Positions 1 to 8,001 of a DNA stretch of 64,000 nt are shown here, in pieces. The translations under genes and the position numbers were made by a program. The number at the start of each line of letters is the position of its first letter. Position 1 is the first letter of the stretch. The notes beneath the pieces are model-generated. The model saw only the letters and a program-made list of their open reading frames with translations. It did no database searches and was not told the DNA's origin. Origin of the DNA: Streptomyces sp. ISL-12 (lineage in GTDB: Bacteria > Actinomycetota > Actinomycetes > Streptomycetales > Streptomycetaceae); the NCBI RefSeq assembly GCF_018614415.1, contig NZ_JAGGOO010000069.1, positions 1 through 64,000 of the forward strand. The letters run 5' to 3'.

Positions 1-24
1 AAAGTAGGGGTTAGTTTGCATTTT
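1..24 (+). repeat. Right arm of a repeated phage hairpin
   Basis: These 24 bases are identical to 27268-27291, where they form the right arm and T-run of a large inverted repeat ending in GGGGTTAGTTTGCATTTT. The left arm would lie outside the window, so this is probably the end of a second copy of that terminator. Confidence 0.7.
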
Positions 25-54
25 CGACCACGGTCTGACCACGGTCGACCAAGA

Positions 55-83
55 TCTTCAACGCGTCACACTTACGACATAAC
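55..83 (+). promoter_or_regulatory. Phage promoter-like block ahead of the tRNA cluster
   Basis: Contains TTACGACATAAC, the same 12-mer as at 27362-27373 and 34033-34044. With CATAAC (78-83) as the -10 element, a 17-base spacer puts TCTTCA at -35. The CGTCACA motif of the other copies is present but only one base from the 12-mer, so the -35 part differs. Probably drives the tRNA block. Confidence 0.5.
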
Positions 84-348
84 AGTAGTAGGAGGGGAGG
101 ACGAGGCGACCGCGACGAGTAGCGCGCGGCCCGCTCCCCTCCCTGACGGCCGGCGCCGCTCCTGCGCTCCCCGCACTCTCCTCCGGGTTGACGCGCGGTT
201 GCAGCGGCCCCGGCCGTCCTAGGTTTCCCGTCGACTCAAGCGACCCGGGCACTCTCGGGTAGAGCCTCTGACGGACAAGGGGGAGGACGACGAGCGTCAC
301 TACGATCGGACCGGGCCACCTCCGGGCAAGTGCAACGCGTCGTCCGAC
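84..348. other. Non-coding leader of the tRNA block
   Basis: No reading frame with a credible ribosome binding site and no foldable tRNA is seen here. The stretch is GC-rich spacer between the promoter block and the first tRNA-like element. Confidence 0.4.
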
Positions 349-430
349 GGTCGTTTCAGCTAATGGCAAGCCGCCCGTGTAGGCACGTGCGTGCTGAGGG
401 GTAATCCTGGTTCGACTCCGGGCGCGACCA
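349..430 (+). tRNA. tRNA-like relic (T-arm and acceptor only)
   Basis: A good T-arm (CCTGG TTCGACT CCGGG, 406-422) is followed by CGCGACC and discriminator A430. GGTCGTT at 349-355 pairs with the 3' acceptor strand except at the last position. Between them no normal D-arm or 7-base anticodon loop with U33 can be drawn. Probably a decayed or atypical tRNA; no amino acid is assigned. Confidence 0.35.
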
Positions 431-575
431 CGACGGCGATGAGGACGCCGGGCGGCTGAGTCCCTGACGCACTCAGTACGCCGAACTTCCGCCGGCCCCC
501 GCGGCTATCGTCAGCTCTCCTGCGGGACGCCGGGCGTAACCTCAGGGGCGGTCCGTGGCGACGTGCCGCCCCGAT

Positions 576-649
576 GCTTCCGTAGCTCAGTTGGTCAGAG
601 CGTCCGCCTGTCGAGCGGAGGGCCGCCGGTTCGAGTCCGGTCGGAAGCG
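576..649 (+). tRNA. tRNA-Asp (GTC)
   Basis: The acceptor stem GCTTCCG/CGGAAGC is perfect over 7 pairs. The D-arm is GCTC...GAGC, the anticodon loop is CTGTCGA inside CCGC/GCGG, and the T-arm is CCGG TTCGAGT CCGG. The discriminator is G649 and no CCA is encoded. First clear member of the phage tRNA block. Confidence 0.93.
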
Positions 650-799
650 CGTCCCCATGGCAGAGGGGCGAGTGAAGCAAGAGACCGAATACTCTGCCCG
701 CTGTCGCGTGAGGTCCCGGCAACGGGGCTACCTGCCGCGCGCAGAGGCCGTGGGCGATGTCCGCGACGGCCAACACCCGGGCCTCACGGTCCGGACGTG

Positions 800-871
800 T
801 CCCCGCTGGTGTAACCGGCAGCACGCCCGCCTCTGGAGTGGGCAGTCCTGGTTCGAATCCAGGGCGGGGAG
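800..871 (+). tRNA. tRNA-Gln (CTG)
   Basis: Acceptor TCCCCGC/GCGGGGA, D-arm GTGT/GCAC, anticodon stem CCCGC/GTGGG with loop CTCTGGA (anticodon CTG), T-arm CCTGG TTCGAAT CCAGG. Discriminator G871; CCA not encoded. Confidence 0.92.
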
Positions 872-987
872 CAAGGGGCGTCCCGTGCGCGATTGTGCGC
901 GCCCCGAAGTAAGTAGCTCCCAGCGCCCTGCGTTAGACGGCTGCCGGGCGGGAGCGGCTGTTCGACGACGGGACCCGGGCAGCACAC

Positions 988-1062
988 ACCGCACTGGCCC
1001 AACTTGGTAGAGGCGCCTGGTTCAGGTCCAGGAGGTTGGGGGTTCGAGTCCCTCGTGCGGTA
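988..1062 (+). tRNA. tRNA-Leu (CAG) with a short variable loop
   Basis: Acceptor ACCGCAC/GTGCGGT, anticodon stem CCTGG/CCAGG with loop TTCAGGT (anticodon CAG), T-arm GGGGG TTCGAGT CCCTC, discriminator A1062. Only about five bases separate the anticodon and T stems, whereas bacterial tRNA-Leu normally has a long variable arm. Anticodon identity is clear; charging with Leu is inferred. Confidence 0.88.
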
Positions 1063-1066
1063 CTCG

Positions 1067-1138
1067 CGGAACGTAGCCAAGTGGCATGGCGCCCGCTTTG
1101 GGAGCGGGAGAGCGCAGGTTCGATCCCTGCCGTTCCGA
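1067..1138 (+). tRNA. tRNA-Pro (TGG)
   Basis: Acceptor CGGAACG/CGTTCCG, anticodon stem CCCGC/GCGGG with loop TTTGGGA (anticodon TGG), T-arm GCAGG TTCGATC CCTGC, discriminator A1138, no encoded CCA. It starts only four bases after tRNA-Leu, so the two are probably processed from one transcript. Confidence 0.93.
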
Positions 1139-1232
1139 CTCATTCGGCGACCGGACAGCCCGGTCACAGGGCTCCGCCGGAGGCAGAGCAGACGGCACAG
1201 CCTGCCGGACCCCCTCAACAATCGGAGGCCAC

Positions 1233-1559
1233 GTGCCACGCGTAGCAGTACCAGTGATCAAGGCGGCCCGTTCTGGCGTCGCACTCACCTCGACGGCCGG
1301 CGACCCGGTGAACAACCACTACGTCGACAACGATGGCCGGACTGGCGTCATCGTGGAGAACACGGGGACCACGGTGTCCCGCACGGTGACCTTCAGGATC
1401 TCCCGCACCATCGACGGCCAGGCGGTCACACCTCGGACGGAAACGCTGGCAGTCGGTGAGCGTCAGCTTTTCGGCCCGTTCGCCGTGTCCGAGTACGGCG
1501 GGAAGCTCCTGATCGACGTCGACAGCGCGGAACTGGAGATCACACCAGTCCGCGTGTGA
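1233..1559 (+). CDS. Small phage protein, possible virion component
   Basis: A 108-residue protein starting at GTG 1233, with CGGAGG seven bases upstream. It has no signal peptide or membrane segment. The sequence alternates short hydrophobic and polar stretches rich in Val, Thr and Ile, as expected for a beta-sandwich. It sits between the tRNA block and a bidirectional terminator. A head-decoration or fibre role is possible from its fold pattern and late-module position, but I do not recognise a family. Confidence 0.7.
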   Translation: MPRVAVPVIKAARSGVALTSTAGDPVNNHYVDNDGRTGVIVENTGTTVSRTVTFRISRTIDGQAVTPRTETLAVGERQLFGPFAVSEYGGKLLIDVDSAELEITPVRV

Positions 1560-1562
1560 CAT

Positions 1563-1601
1563 ACGCGAGCCCCTGTCAATTCCGGTGACAGGGGCTCGCG
1601 T
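1563..1601. terminator. Bidirectional terminator, repeated at 54108
   Basis: A perfect 16-bp stem (ACGCGAGCCCCTGTCA and its complement) around the loop ATTCCGG, sitting between convergent genes ending at 1559 (+) and 1606 (-). Most of it recurs unchanged at 54104-54136. Confidence 0.85.
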
Positions 1602-1605
1602 GCGT

Positions 1606-2235
1606 TTACGACGTAGGCAGTTCCACCACGAACGCAGCCTTTGCCTGCGGGTCTTCCGTCCCGACGTAGCTCACTGTTCCGCCCTTGGCGCCGACGTCGA
1701 GCACGATCGTCCCCGTGACGGACTGGCCAGGCTTGTAGGTCGTATCCAGCTCCGGACCTTCGCCGACGCCTTCCAGCGTGGAGGCATCCTGAGCGGCTGT
1801 GTCCGCGTCCTCCCACTGCATCATGCCGTAGAGCATGATCTCTGCTGGCGCGTCACCGACATTCTTCAGCGTGAGCGTGAGGCGGACGAACTGACCTCGC
1901 TCTGGCTCGTTGGTCGTGCCGACCTCAGCCGGCGTCACGTACTTCGCCTCTTCGACGGTCACGGCCATCTTCGTCGTCACCTTGTAGTTCTCGCCGTACT
2001 CGTCGGTCTCGCCGACTCCGAATTCCTTCGTCTCCCCAGCCTTGACGACAGGGGCCTCCGGGGAGGACGAGGACGGCGATTTCTCCGGCAAGTCCGCCGG
2101 ATCGATCGGCACCTCCGACGCCGGCTCTTGTTTCGGAGCGGCGTCCGTCGAGTCGCCCTCTGACGAGCACCCCGTCAGCAGGACGGCGGATATGGCGACG
2201 GCCGGCACAAGGGCCCGCCTGATGTACGCGCGCAT
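1606..2235 (-). CDS. Secreted lipoprotein, DUF4352-like
   Basis: A 209-residue protein. I chose ATG at 2235 because a run of G (GGGGGG) precedes it and it opens directly with a signal peptide: MRAYIRR, a hydrophobic stretch, then lipobox LLTGC (Cys about residue 22). A Ser/Pro/Glu linker follows, then a beta-rich domain (residues 65-209) resembling DUF4352 (telokin-like). It is the only minus-strand gene in the late module and has its own terminator, the layout of a lysogeny-expressed moron. It should be anchored on the outer membrane face. Superinfection exclusion is a reasonable guess, not shown by sequence. Confidence 0.8.
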   Translation of the reverse strand: MRAYIRRALVPAVAISAVLLTGCSSEGDSTDAAPKQEPASEVPIDPADLPEKSPSSSSPEAPVVKAGETKEFGVGETDEYGENYKVTTKMAVTVEEAKYVTPAEVGTTNEPERGQFVRLTLTLKNVGDAPAEIMLYGMMQWEDADTAAQDASTLEGVGEGPELDTTYKPGQSVTGTIVLDVGAKGGTVSYVGTEDPQAKAAFVVELPTS

Positions 2236-2319
2236 AGCGCATCCCCCCCATGAGTCGGTGGCCCTCCCTGGCCACACAGAGCCCACAGCGTAAGGCACGG
2301 GGCAGGAGCAGGAGGATGA

Positions 2320-2553
2320 ATGGTTATGGCCCTGGTGGCGCTTTCTTGCGTCGCCCTGCTGGTCACTCTGGCGTGGGCACTGGGCGTAGAGGTCACGTTC
2401 TACAGGATGGCCACGGCCTGCTTCGGGATTGGCCCTGTGGGCGACTCCTGGCGGGAGACCATCGGCGTCAGTGGCGGTGCCTTCGGTTACGCAGTGGCTA
2501 TCTACCGCATCCCGACGAGCGTGCGTGGGTGGCTAGAGGATGTGCCGAAGTAG
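2320..2553 (+). CDS. Small membrane protein
   Basis: A 77-residue protein with AGGAGG at 2310-2315; ATG 2320 or 2326 could be the start. Residues 1-24 form one hydrophobic helix and residues 45-62 a weaker second. It is divergent from the lipoprotein gene and its stop overlaps the next GTG (TAGTG), so it is translationally coupled to the HNH gene. Function unknown. Confidence 0.7.
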   Translation: MVMALVALSCVALLVTLAWALGVEVTFYRMATACFGIGPVGDSWRETIGVSGGAFGYAVAIYRIPTSVRGWLEDVPK

Positions 2554-2858
2554 TGGCCTGGCAAGGCAGCACACGCAGGGCCCGCCTTCCAAGCAATTGG
2601 CCCACACTGCGCAGGCGCGTGCTGCGCAGGGACAAGGGCGTGTGCACAGAGGTGTTCTCTGACGGGCGCGTATGCGGCTGGCCTGCCAACCAGGTGGACC
2701 ACATAGAGCCCGGTGACGACCACAGCATGGCCAATCTGAGGGCACTGTGCGCATGGTGCCACGCACACAAGAGCGCACAGGAAGGCGGCACAGCAGCCGC
2801 CCGTACGCGCGTGCGCATGGCACGGCCGCCCACCATCCACCCTGCCCTGGAGGAGTAG
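2553..2858 (+). CDS. HNH endonuclease
   Basis: A 101-residue protein from GTG 2553. It shows the HNH layout: a Cys pair near the start of the fold, then VDHIEPGDDHSMANLRALC and CHAHK (catalytic His in DHI, Asn in MANL, C-terminal His in CH). HNH proteins next to terminase genes assist DNA packaging in HK97-type phages, and this one lies 1.4 kb upstream of the terminase genes. A homing role is the alternative. Confidence 0.88.
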   Translation: MAWQGSTRRARLPSNWPTLRRRVLRRDKGVCTEVFSDGRVCGWPANQVDHIEPGDDHSMANLRALCAWCHAHKSAQEGGTAAARTRVRMARPPTIHPALEE

Positions 2859-2862
2859 CCAC

Positions 2863-3132
2863 ATGAGCGGTGCCCATGTGGTGCTGGAGGAGGCCGACGA
2901 CACGGGCGAGGATGGAGTGAGCATCACGCGCGTGAGCATCAACGGTGTTGATGTTGGTCGGCTTGCGAGAGCACCGAAAATCAGCGTTGGAACTGAACGA
3001 CGTTGTACGACGGTGACGATTACGCTCGTCCCAAGCCGGCTGGAGATCCGCGGCGAACACGCCGACGGCGCCCGTCGAGAGCCCCGCGCTGGCTTCGCAG
3101 CGAAGATCATCAGCCCCACCCCAGGGGGGTGA
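2863..3132 (+). CDS. Hypothetical phage protein
   Basis: An 89-residue protein from ATG 2863 with GGAGGAG upstream, four bases after the HNH stop. The first half is acidic and beta-prone, with SINGVDVGRLA resembling small phage proteins of unknown function. Not recognised further. It is followed by 200 bases of non-coding DNA. Confidence 0.6.
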   Translation: MSGAHVVLEEADDTGEDGVSITRVSINGVDVGRLARAPKISVGTERRCTTVTITLVPSRLEIRGEHADGARREPRAGFAAKIISPTPGG

Positions 3133-3331
3133 TCCCCTCTGGGCGGTCTTGGAGACCGTCTAGGTGCTGGGCGTCGCGGTCTGTACGGGTCTGGGGGATG
3201 TGGGCGAGGCGTCCACAGGCGCCCCGTGGAGGGCCGAACGCCGGCTCTCCGGGGTGATCTGACCCCCGAAACGGCAGACGGGCGTACAGCGATCCGCGCA
3301 CAGGGTGGTCTATGAACTCCCTGGTCAGACC
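3133..3331. other. Non-coding gap upstream of the PrimPol-like gene
   Basis: GC-rich sequence with short inverted repeats (for example GGTCTTGGAGACC near 3145) and no credible gene. A packaging site would not be surprising this close to the terminase genes, but nothing here proves one. Confidence 0.3.
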
Positions 3332-3361
3332 TTGTTTTACCGTTACCGGCCGCACTAGAAT
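3332..3361 (+). promoter_or_regulatory. Sigma-70-type promoter, probable leaderless start
   Basis: TTGTTT (3332-3337), an 18-base spacer and TAGAAT (3356-3361). The ATG at 3369 lies 8 bases after the -10 element, so transcription would begin at or next to the start codon. No ribosome binding site precedes that ATG, which fits a leaderless mRNA read by the host sigma factor. Confidence 0.6.
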
Positions 3362-3368
3362 GGGCCCC

Positions 3369-3971
3369 ATGAACACACGGAAATGCGAGTGGTGCCCGGA
3401 GCACCTAGGCGCGAGGCACTCGCACCGCGCACGCTTTTGCTCCACCCGTTGCCGTGTTGCTGCGCACCGCGCGGCGAAGAACGACGCGACTCCGCGAGAG
3501 CTGACGACCCGCGACAGGTGGGTCCGACGCGACGCGAAGAAGGTCCCGCTGACGTCGGCCGGCATGGCTGCCTCCTCGACGGACCCGCGGACCTGGAGCA
3601 CTTACAAGGACGCCGCTGCTTCGTCGGCCGGCGTCGGTCTGGGCTTCGTCCTCTCTGACGATGACGACGTTATGTGTCTCGACCTGGACCACTGCCTGAA
3701 CCCGCTCACCGGGCAACTCGCCTCGTGGGCCTCCGCCATCCTCCGCGACGCGGGCGCCACCTACGTAGAGGTGTCCCCGTCCGGCGATGGTCTGCACATC
3801 TGGGGCCGCGCCTACGTCCGACAGGGACGGCGCATCCGACGCCCCGACGGCACGGCCGTGGAGATCTACGGGACCGGCCGCTACATCGCAATGACGGGGC
3901 GCCGGCATGGCTCTTCCCCGTCTATCCTCGCGGACCTCTCCGCGGTGGTTTCCAAGCTGACGGCTCGCTAG
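3369..3971 (+). CDS. Zinc-finger PrimPol-like protein
   Basis: A 200-residue protein; start chosen at ATG 3369 from the promoter position. Residues 1-40 hold a Cys-rich finger (CEWC, then CSTRC). Residues 80-200 match the N-terminal primase-polymerase module of phage primases: acidic DLD (about residues 103-107, metal ligands), SPSGDGLHIWG (about 137-147) and IYGTGRYIAMTG near the end. No helicase domain follows; the full primase-helicase is at 42170. The protein may synthesise primers or may only bind DNA. Its promoter type suggests expression early or in the lysogen. Confidence 0.75.
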   Translation: MNTRKCEWCPEHLGARHSHRARFCSTRCRVAAHRAAKNDATPRELTTRDRWVRRDAKKVPLTSAGMAASSTDPRTWSTYKDAAASSAGVGLGFVLSDDDDVMCLDLDHCLNPLTGQLASWASAILRDAGATYVEVSPSGDGLHIWGRAYVRQGRRIRRPDGTAVEIYGTGRYIAMTGRRHGSSPSILADLSAVVSKLTAR

Positions 3972-4018
3972 CTCCCTGACATGGGCGGCTCTGCCGTCCG
4001 TACCCGGGAGGTACCTTC

Positions 4019-4279
4019 ATGCCGCGCTTCCGTAAGAAGCCCGTTGAAATCGAAGCCCGTCAGCTCCTCGGCAGCGTGGACGGGAACACCGGTCGACGCA
4101 TCGCGGACTGGTGTGGAGGGTCGGTGGGTGGCACGTTCCTGAAGCCACACGTCCTTATCTCGACGCTTGAGGGCGTCATGCGTGCCGACGCGGGGGACTT
4201 CATCATCTGCGGCGTCGACGGTGAATTCTACCCGTGTAAGCCCGACATCTTCGCGCGCACCTACGACGAGGTGGCTTGA
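4019..4279 (+). CDS. PGDYG-like small phage protein
   Basis: An 86-residue protein from ATG 4019 with GGGAGG upstream. It opens with MPRFRKKPVEIEARQ and ends with AGDFIICGVDGEFYPCKPDIF, the signature of a small family very common next to phage terminase genes. Biochemical role unknown. Its stop overlaps the start of the terminase small subunit (TGATG), indicating coupled translation. Confidence 0.8.
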   Translation: MPRFRKKPVEIEARQLLGSVDGNTGRRIADWCGGSVGGTFLKPHVLISTLEGVMRADAGDFIICGVDGEFYPCKPDIFARTYDEVA

Positions 4280-4743
4280 TGGCCGGCCGCGGACCCGCAC
4301 CCAAGGATCCGTCCAAGCGACGCAGGCGCAACGCCACGGAGCCGGAGACGACCCTCACCCCTGACGACGAACTGCGTGGCCCCGAACTCCCTGACGGCGT
4401 CCTGGGCGTCAATGAAGACACTGGCGAAGTCGTCGAGTGGCACCCACGTACTCAGGCGTGGTGGGAGTCCTGGCGCACCTCGCCCATGGCGCAGACCTTC
4501 GTTGATACCGACTGGGACTTCCTCATCGACACCGCCCTGATGCACCACACGATGTGGGCCAAGGGCCGATGGGAGTTCGCCTCTGAAGTACGCCTCAGAG
4601 CGGCCAAGTTCGGCGCTACGCCGGAGGACAGGGCCCGTCTGAAGCTCAAGGTCGACCAGCCCTCCGCAGGCCCTCAGAAGGCCGTACAGCGCCCCGACGG
4701 GGTAACCGACATCAACTCGCGCAGAGCGCGTCTCACAGGCTAG
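4279..4743 (+). CDS. Terminase small subunit
   Basis: A 154-residue protein from ATG 4279. The basic, Gly/Pro-containing N-terminus (MAGRGPAPKDPSKRRRR) and mostly helical body (WW..W, MHHTMWAKGRWEFASEVRLR) are typical of actinophage small terminase subunits, which bind the packaging site and load the motor. It lies immediately upstream of the large subunit. Confidence comes from position plus N-terminus rather than a catalytic motif. Confidence 0.85.
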   Translation: MAGRGPAPKDPSKRRRRNATEPETTLTPDDELRGPELPDGVLGVNEDTGEVVEWHPRTQAWWESWRTSPMAQTFVDTDWDFLIDTALMHHTMWAKGRWEFASEVRLRAAKFGATPEDRARLKLKVDQPSAGPQKAVQRPDGVTDINSRRARLTG

Positions 4744-4751
4744 GAGACCGC

Positions 4752-6461
4752 GTGCCGCACGTCACCGTGCGCGCCCCCGGTCACGACCGTAAGAAGTCCC
4801 TTGGGCTTCTCGCGCTGTATTGGATGGAGTACTTCGTCGTACATGGCCCTGGCGACGTCCAGGGCGAGCCGGTAAGTCACGGCGACGAGTACGGCGGATT
4901 CGTCATGGACTGCTACGCGGTCGACGACGAAGGACGCTTGCGCTATGACTCCGCCTTCTTCTCCCGCCCGAAGGGCTGCGACAAGTCCGGACTAGGCGCA
5001 CGCATCGGCCTCTTCGAGGCGTTCGGCCCTTGCCGCTTCGACGGTTGGGCTGAGGGCGGGGAGATCTACGAAGACCCATGGGGGCTTGGCTTTCGCTACG
5101 AGTATGTAGCTGGAGAGCCGATGGGCCGCCCGGTCCGCGTTCCGTACCTCCGCATCATGGCGACGGAGGAGGGCCAGACCGGCAACGTCTACGACACCAT
5201 CTACTTCAACCTGACCGACGAGGCGTCGCCGCTGAGTCAAATCCCGGGCGTCGACCCGGGCCTTACCAAGATCAACCTTCCCGACGGCGGAGAAATCACC
5301 CCGTCAACTGCCTCCAGCTCCTCGAAGGACGGCGGCAAGGAAACTTGGGTTTGCTTCGACGAAACCCACCTGTACAACACCCCTGAACTGCGCCGGATGT
5401 ACGCGACGGTGACTCGAAACCTCCGTAAGAGGAAGAAGGGCGCCGGCACGTGGTACCTCGAAACCACGACGATGTTCGCCCCGGGGCAAGACTCCGTTGC
5501 TGAACGCACCTACGAGGAAGCGGAAGCGATCCGCGAGGGGAAGAAGAAGCGCGGTCGCGCTCGACTCCTCTACGACCACCGTTACGGCGTCTGCAAGAAC
5601 CTGAAGAACGAGGATGAACTCCGCGCGGCTCTCATTGACTCCTACGGCGACGCCATGGAGTGGATGGACCTGGAGACGCTCGTCGATGATTTCTACGACC
5701 TGCGTAACGACAGTGCCGATGGTAAGCGCTACTTCCTTAACTCCCGGACCTCCAGCAGTGATGCGTGGATGGACCCGGACGCGTGGGAGATATGCCGTCG
5801 GCCGGAGGCGCTTCAGCCCGGTGACCTGGTCACCTTGGGCTTCGATGGTTCCATCCGAGACGATGCGTCAGCCCTCTGCGCAGTCCGCGTGTCCGACGGT
5901 CACGTACAACTCCTCGGCTGCTGGGAAAAGCCAGAAGGACCGGAGGGGGAAGGCTGGCAGGTCGACCGCGAAGGCGTCGACAACGCCGTTGCCCGTGCTT
6001 TCGACGTGTACGACGTCGTCGGCTTCTACTGCGATCCGCCGCACTGGCAGGACTACGTGGACAAGTGGACATCGGAGTACGGCGAGCAGCTCCAGCTAAG
6101 CGCCACGCAGGCCCGCCCACTGGAGTGGTGGACTAACCGCCCCACGGCCATGGAGCACGCTCTCGATCGATTCGTTGAGGCCGTCGACGATAAGGCTCTT
6201 TCCTTCGCTGGCACCGCTAAAGCGGATGACGACGAATCGAGGTGGGCCAAGCTGGGCGCCACGCTCACCCGCCACGTTCTCAATGCCAAGCGCCGGCCGA
6301 TGGGCCGCAACCACATGGGCATCGGCAAGGAACACCCAAAGAGCCCGAAGAAGATTGACGCCGCGATGGCGGCGGTCCTCGCCTATGAATGCCGCGCTGA
6401 CGCCGTGGCCGCAGGCATCACCAAACGTAAGAAGAAGTCCGGTCGCCTAATCGCCTTCTGA
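4752..6461 (+). CDS. Terminase large subunit
   Basis: A 569-residue protein from GTG 4752 with GGAG upstream. The ATPase half has a divergent Walker A (RPKGCDKSGLG, residues ~72-83) and Walker B followed by Glu (CFDETH, ~201-206). The nuclease half has metal-binding acids in GFDGS (~363), YCDPP (~427) and KKIDAAMA (~534). It pumps DNA into the prohead and cuts it. Full length, with no interruption. Confidence 0.95.
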   Translation: MPHVTVRAPGHDRKKSLGLLALYWMEYFVVHGPGDVQGEPVSHGDEYGGFVMDCYAVDDEGRLRYDSAFFSRPKGCDKSGLGARIGLFEAFGPCRFDGWAEGGEIYEDPWGLGFRYEYVAGEPMGRPVRVPYLRIMATEEGQTGNVYDTIYFNLTDEASPLSQIPGVDPGLTKINLPDGGEITPSTASSSSKDGGKETWVCFDETHLYNTPELRRMYATVTRNLRKRKKGAGTWYLETTTMFAPGQDSVAERTYEEAEAIREGKKKRGRARLLYDHRYGVCKNLKNEDELRAALIDSYGDAMEWMDLETLVDDFYDLRNDSADGKRYFLNSRTSSSDAWMDPDAWEICRRPEALQPGDLVTLGFDGSIRDDASALCAVRVSDGHVQLLGCWEKPEGPEGEGWQVDREGVDNAVARAFDVYDVVGFYCDPPHWQDYVDKWTSEYGEQLQLSATQARPLEWWTNRPTAMEHALDRFVEAVDDKALSFAGTAKADDDESRWAKLGATLTRHVLNAKRRPMGRNHMGIGKEHPKSPKKIDAAMAAVLAYECRADAVAAGITKRKKKSGRLIAF

Positions 6462-6474
6462 GGGAGGTCCGTAA

Positions 6475-8001
6475 GTGCCTGTCGATGCGTCGACGGTGGA
6501 GTCTCCCGGGTGGTGGCTCCAGCGTCTCGGTAAGAAGCTCCTGGAGGAGCGAGAGGACACCGTCGACACCGACGGCGAGAGGACACCTGGGCTCGACACC
6601 CTGCGCGATTACGCGGAAGGGCGCCCGCCCATTCCGCACGTCCTGGGCGTCGATCCACGGGAGGCTCGCGAGTGGATGAAGGACGCGCGCACCAACTGGA
6701 CGGCCCTCGTCTTGGACTCCCCGTCTGAGCGCATGCACGTTGACGGTTTCCGTTTCGGCGACCCGGACGACGACAGCGAAGACGCCCGTAAGGCGGACAC
6801 TGAGGCCAACCGCATCTGGCAGGAGAACAGCCTCGACGCGGATGCGGACCTTGTCCATTACGGCGCTCTGAGCCAGCGGCGGGCCTTCACGCTCGTCGAG
6901 CGGGGCGACGACGGGCGCCCGGTCATCACGCACGAGACGCCCCGCCAGGTGGCCGTGGAGCACGTCCAGGGCAGCCGACGGAAGTTGGCCGCAGGTTTGA
7001 AGCTCTGGCGTGACGACTGGACCGGCAACACCCGGGCCACGCTGTGGACTCCGGAGCAGATCGTTGACTTCATCTCGGAGACGGACCTCGTCCAGTTCTC
7101 CGGGCACGCCGCCGAACTCCGCGGCTGGGACGCTCTTGTCCTCCCTGACGCCGACGATGGCTCACGACCAAACGACCTGGGCATGGTCCCGCTCGTCCCC
7201 TTCATCAACCGGCGGAACCGTCGGCTGACGGGGTTCGCGGAACACGAGGACGTCCTCAGCATTCAGAACCGGATCAACCTCAGTCTGATCAACCTCATGG
7301 CTGCCATGAAGTACGGCGCGTTCCGGCAACGTTGGGCCGCGGGCCTGGAGGTCGGGGAAGATCCCGTCACTGGCAAGCCCATTGAGCCCTTCCAGCTCGA
7401 CATTCGCCGGCTCTGGACGACGGACGACGCAGAGGTCAAGTTCGGCGAGTTCGCCGCAACTGACCTGAAGCCCTACGTCGCAGCCGTACAGGCGGCTGTA
7501 CAGGATCTCGCCGCTATCTCCCGGACGCCTCCGCACTACCTGATCGGCGCCGTGGTCAACGTCTCTGGCGACGCCCTGAAGGCCGCAGAAACGGGCCTGA
7601 TAAGCAAGGTTCGTGACCGTCAGCGCAGCTTCGGTGAGTCCTGGGAGCAGACCATGCGACTTGCCTTTCGCGTCCTGGGCGACGAGGCGAAGGCCACGAC
7701 GTACACCGCTGAGACTATCTGGCGCGATCCGGAGTCCCGCAGCATCGCAGAGCTTGCCGACGCTGCCGTGAAGAAGTCGACAGCCGGCGTCCCGTGGCGT
7801 CAGCGCATGGAGGATATGGGTTATACCCCGGGCCAGATCTCCCGCATGGAGATCGACCGGGCGGCCGACGCCCTCAACGCGCAGACAGCCACGGACCCGA
7901 CGGCTCAGCAGCCCATCTCCCTCGACGACGCTCGCGCGGCGCGTGACCAGCGTCCCGTGATCGGTCGAGAGGAGCTGGACGATGACGCTATCACGGCTTG
8001 A
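6475..8001 (+). CDS. Portal protein
   Basis: A 508-residue protein from GTG 6475 with GGGAGG upstream. Length, position after the large terminase and the pattern (Trp-rich N-terminus, a central NRISLINLMAAMKYGAFRQRW-like segment, helical clip and crown) fit SPP1 gp6-type portals, which form the dodecameric DNA channel. Its C-terminus overlaps the MuF gene by 20 bases, so the two are made together. Confidence 0.92.
   Translation: MPVDASTVESPGWWLQRLGKKLLEEREDTVDTDGERTPGLDTLRDYAEGRPPIPHVLGVDPREAREWMKDARTNWTALVLDSPSERMHVDGFRFGDPDDDSEDARKADTEANRIWQENSLDADADLVHYGALSQRRAFTLVERGDDGRPVITHETPRQVAVEHVQGSRRKLAAGLKLWRDDWTGNTRATLWTPEQIVDFISETDLVQFSGHAAELRGWDALVLPDADDGSRPNDLGMVPLVPFINRRNRRLTGFAEHEDVLSIQNRINLSLINLMAAMKYGAFRQRWAAGLEVGEDPVTGKPIEPFQLDIRRLWTTDDAEVKFGEFAATDLKPYVAAVQAAVQDLAAISRTPPHYLIGAVVNVSGDALKAAETGLISKVRDRQRSFGESWEQTMRLAFRVLGDEAKATTYTAETIWRDPESRSIAELADAAVKKSTAGVPWRQRMEDMGYTPGQISRMEIDRAADALNAQTATDPTAQQPISLDDARAARDQRPVIGREELDDDAITA

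Noticed and set aside
84..348. Further tRNAs or short genes ahead of the first tRNA-like element
   Set aside because: No TTCRANY T-arm and no start with a binding site could be found.
3133..3331. Packaging (cos/pac) site
   Set aside because: Location is plausible but no cohesive-end or repeat signature can be shown without virion-end data.
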